Assembly: GCA_964624075.1 (NCBI GenBank)
Contig: CAZUWH010000012.1
Span: 1-64,000 of the forward strand
Direction of reading: 5' to 3'
Length of the DNA: 64,000 nt
DNA from: CAZUWH01 sp964624075
GTDB taxonomy: Bacteria; Pseudomonadota; Alphaproteobacteria; Rhodospirillales; Rhodospirillaceae
Position 1 is the stretch's first letter. Each line of letters opens with the position of its first letter. A model generated the notes under the pieces. The model ran no database searches. It worked only from the letters and a program-made list of their open reading frames with translations, and was not told the origin of the DNA. The position numbers and the translations under genes are program-made. This document shows positions 62,254 to 64,000 of this stretch, in pieces.

Positions 62254-63255
62254 TCAGGCCTTCACGTCAATGACCGTGCGTCCCTGCACGTTTCCGCGCA
62301 GGATGACGTCGGCCAGTTCGGGCAGGCGGCCGAGCGGCTCGATACGAGTCATGAAATCGAGCACATCCACCGGCAGAAGGCGGGCCAGTCGTTCCCAGGC
62401 CGTCTGGCGCTGGGGCAAAGGCACCGATACTGACGCAATTCCAAGCAGGTTCACGCCGCGCAGAAGGCATGGAATCACGGACAATGGCACGTCGTTGCCG
62501 CCTGTATTGCCGCAAACGGCGATGGAGGCGCCGTGCCGCATTTGTGTTGCGACGGTGGCCAAGGTCGTTCCGCCAACGCTGTCCACGGCACCAGCCCAGT
62601 GCTCCGACTGCAACGGGCGGCGCGGCGTATCGGCGAGTTCGGCCCGGTTGATAAGGCGCGTTGCACCCAGGGAGTGCAAATAGGCGTGTACGCCGGTCCG
62701 GCCAGTCGAGGCCACAACCCGATAACCCAGGCGGGCCAAAACGGCTACGGCGACGCTCCCGACACCACCAGATGCACCTGTAACAAGAATCTCTCCTGTT
62801 ACAGGCAACAAGCCATGCGCCTCCAGAGCCATGACCGCCAGCATGGCCGTGAAACCGGCCGTTCCCAACGCCATGGCCCGGCGGGCATCCAGCCCGGCCG
62901 GCATTGGAACCAGCCATTCGGCCCGGACCCGTGCCTTGGTCGCATAGCCTCCCCATTGCCACTCGCCGACCCGCCAACCGGTCAGGATCACTTCCTCGCC
63001 AGACTGATAGAGAGAGGAGGCCGAATGTTCGACAACCCCGGCGAAATCCACACCCGGCACATGGGGGTAAGACCGTACCAGCTTACCAAGACCTTTCAGA
63101 ATCAATCCATCCTTGTAGTTGAGTGTGGAATGCGTGACACACACCGTAACGTCGCCCTCCGGTAGGGAGGATTCCGGTACCCTCTCGATGCCTGCGACAA
63201 TGGCGCCATTTTCTTCCCGTAATATCAGGACACGGACCCCTTCTTCCTGTGCCAT
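62254..63255 (-). CDS. YhdH/AcuI-family acrylyl-CoA reductase or quinone reductase
   Basis: About 333 residues from the ATG at 63255 (AAGGA 9 bases upstream), a zinc-independent medium-chain dehydrogenase/reductase. Signatures are STLNYKDGLILKGLGKLVRS, YPHVPGVDFAGVV, and the NADPH-binding TGASGGVGSVAVAVLARLGY with VVASTGR (the last Arg favours NADP). The family includes AcuI/YhdH, which reduce acryloyl-CoA to propionyl-CoA and detoxify it. It is a single gene, with repeat DNA downstream. Confidence 0.88.
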   Translation of the reverse strand: MAQEEGVRVLILREENGAIVAGIERVPESSLPEGDVTVCVTHSTLNYKDGLILKGLGKLVRSYPHVPGVDFAGVVEHSASSLYQSGEEVILTGWRVGEWQWGGYATKARVRAEWLVPMPAGLDARRAMALGTAGFTAMLAVMALEAHGLLPVTGEILVTGASGGVGSVAVAVLARLGYRVVASTGRTGVHAYLHSLGATRLINRAELADTPRRPLQSEHWAGAVDSVGGTTLATVATQMRHGASIAVCGNTGGNDVPLSVIPCLLRGVNLLGIASVSVPLPQRQTAWERLARLLPVDVLDFMTRIEPLGRLPELADVILRGNVQGRTVIDVKA

Positions 63256-63333
63256 GCGCATTGATCCTTGTCGTTTTCGTGTCACATCTGCGTGCTTTGG
63301 GCGTTCAGGATGTCTTGCATCCTAATATCCTTT

Positions 63334-64000
63334 TCACCCGTATCTGGCGCGGGCCCGGTGGCCCTCCCTCACCAGACAATGGTCAATCCACTGACGGGTC
63401 AGCTTCTCCTGGGTCGATTGCTGCGACAGGCGCTGGCGCAGGCTGGCGAAATCCACCCGATCCAGGGACTGGTCCTGGTTAAAACACGAGAACACCACCG
63501 TTTCCCGGCCGCTGTCTGGATCGCGATGTACCTGCAAGCATTGGGCACAGATTTCCTTCATCATGCACTGCATGGGCGAGTTTATGGAACCGACTGCCGT
63601 GTGCGTCCGCGCTAGATACGGTGCCAGAACGCCGTGCCGGGCCGTACGCACGGCGTTCATCATGCCATCGGAGCCGATGGCGATGATCCGGTCCACCTGA
63701 TCGAGAGGAATGACGGTCTCCCCCAATCGTCCCTCGGCGTAAGCCTGCATGGCGGCGACAATGGTGCCGACAAAAGCCTTGTCCTGCGGCCGGTCGGGGG
63801 TAAAGCCCGGAGCCTCGTCACAGCACCACACCACCAGATCGGCAGCGGCCTTGATCTCTTCCACCTTGTAGCGGTCGATCACAGCCTTGTAACCCGCAAA
63901 GCACAAGACTCGCGCGCCCTTGTCCCGGAACGCCCGCCCGATCGAGAACAGAACCGCGTTGCCCAGACCCCCGCCCGCCAAGAGCACGGTCGAGCGGGGG
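63334..64000 (-). CDS. Partial flavoprotein, PyrK-like electron-transfer C-terminus
   Basis: Only the C-terminal 220 or so residues lie in the window; the 5' part is beyond the right edge. It begins inside a nucleotide-binding motif (VLLAGGGLGNAVLFSIGRAF) and continues with VDRIIAIGSDGMMNAV. It ends with SPMQCMMKEICAQCLQVH and FSCFNQDQ, four cysteines in a PyrK-like [2Fe-2S] arrangement. This matches the end of ferredoxin-NADP-reductase-type subunits, and of large fusions with a GltD-like half found in Rhodospirillales. The full domain plan cannot be seen. The stop is at 63334. Confidence 0.8.
   Translation of the reverse strand, partial: PRSTVLLAGGGLGNAVLFSIGRAFRDKGARVLCFAGYKAVIDRYKVEEIKAAADLVVWCCDEAPGFTPDRPQDKAFVGTIVAAMQAYAEGRLGETVIPLDQVDRIIAIGSDGMMNAVRTARHGVLAPYLARTHTAVGSINSPMQCMMKEICAQCLQVHRDPDSGRETVVFSCFNQDQSLDRVDFASLRQRLSQQSTQEKLTRQWIDHCLVREGHRARARYG

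Overview
The window looks like part of an alphaproteobacterial chromosome, most likely from the Rhodospirillales or a close relative. The evidence is gene content and order: rpoZ, a bifunctional Rel/SpoT, pdxJ, acpS, lepB, rnc, era and recO in a row, plus a MucR/Ros-type regulator, a SUV3-like helicase, bactofilin, an aa3-type ctaC-D-G-E locus and sox genes. The taxon is inferred from protein content only.

Layout. 1-2.6 kb: a macro-domain protein, then a gene-poor stretch with repeats. 2.6-5.0 kb: a sox cluster (minus strand) in which soxX and soxA are broken but soxY and soxZ are intact. 5.3-7.4 kb: a DUF302 protein, an IscR-like regulator and cysE. 7.6-8.7 kb: a broken alpha/beta hydrolase and tadA. 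9-19.8 kb: the compact housekeeping block (rpoZ, rsh, pdxJ, acpS, lepB, rnc, era, recO, a histidine phosphatase, rnr). 20-22.1 kb: a collapsed Tad/Flp pilus locus with only the pilin intact. 22.3-25.7 kb: a broken Crp/Fnr regulator and a SUV3-like helicase. 25.9-27.7 kb: remains of soxC and soxD. 27.9-31.4 kb: bluB behind an apparently truncated cobalamin riboswitch, a CDP-alcohol phosphatidyltransferase, a malyl-CoA lyase family gene, and tRNA-Cys and tRNA-Asn. 31.4-41.5 kb: an HD phosphohydrolase, queC with a tiny CXXC protein, gltD, gltB, a MucR-type regulator and dcd. 42-49.5 kb: a pentapeptide protein, mutL and the cytochrome oxidase operon. 49.9-54.7 kb: a Gld-like ABC operon. 54.8-59.3 kb: gltX between two broken glycan-related genes. 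59.6-64 kb: an EI24-like membrane protein, bactofilin, a lipoprotein, an acrylyl-CoA reductase family gene and the 3' end of a flavoprotein.

Main theme. Intact housekeeping operons are interleaved with at least ten visible pseudogenes: soxX, soxA, soxC, soxD, the alpha/beta hydrolase, cpaA/E/F, tadE, crp-like, DUF29, a glycosyltransferase and a TPR protein. The long core genes next to them are uninterrupted, so real gene decay is more likely than poor sequence. The losses fall on thiosulfate oxidation, pilus assembly and surface glycan functions.

Gaps between genes hold at least three dispersed repeat families: a G/C-rich composite repeat (here RA), a double-hairpin element of about 115 bp (RB), and a MITE-like element with ATACC...GGTAT ends (RC). 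Some repeats abut or supply the ends of the pseudogenes. I found no CRISPR array, prophage, transposase or rRNA gene. No clearly novel system was found; the points of most interest are the selective survival of soxYZ, the repeat families and the truncated riboswitch.
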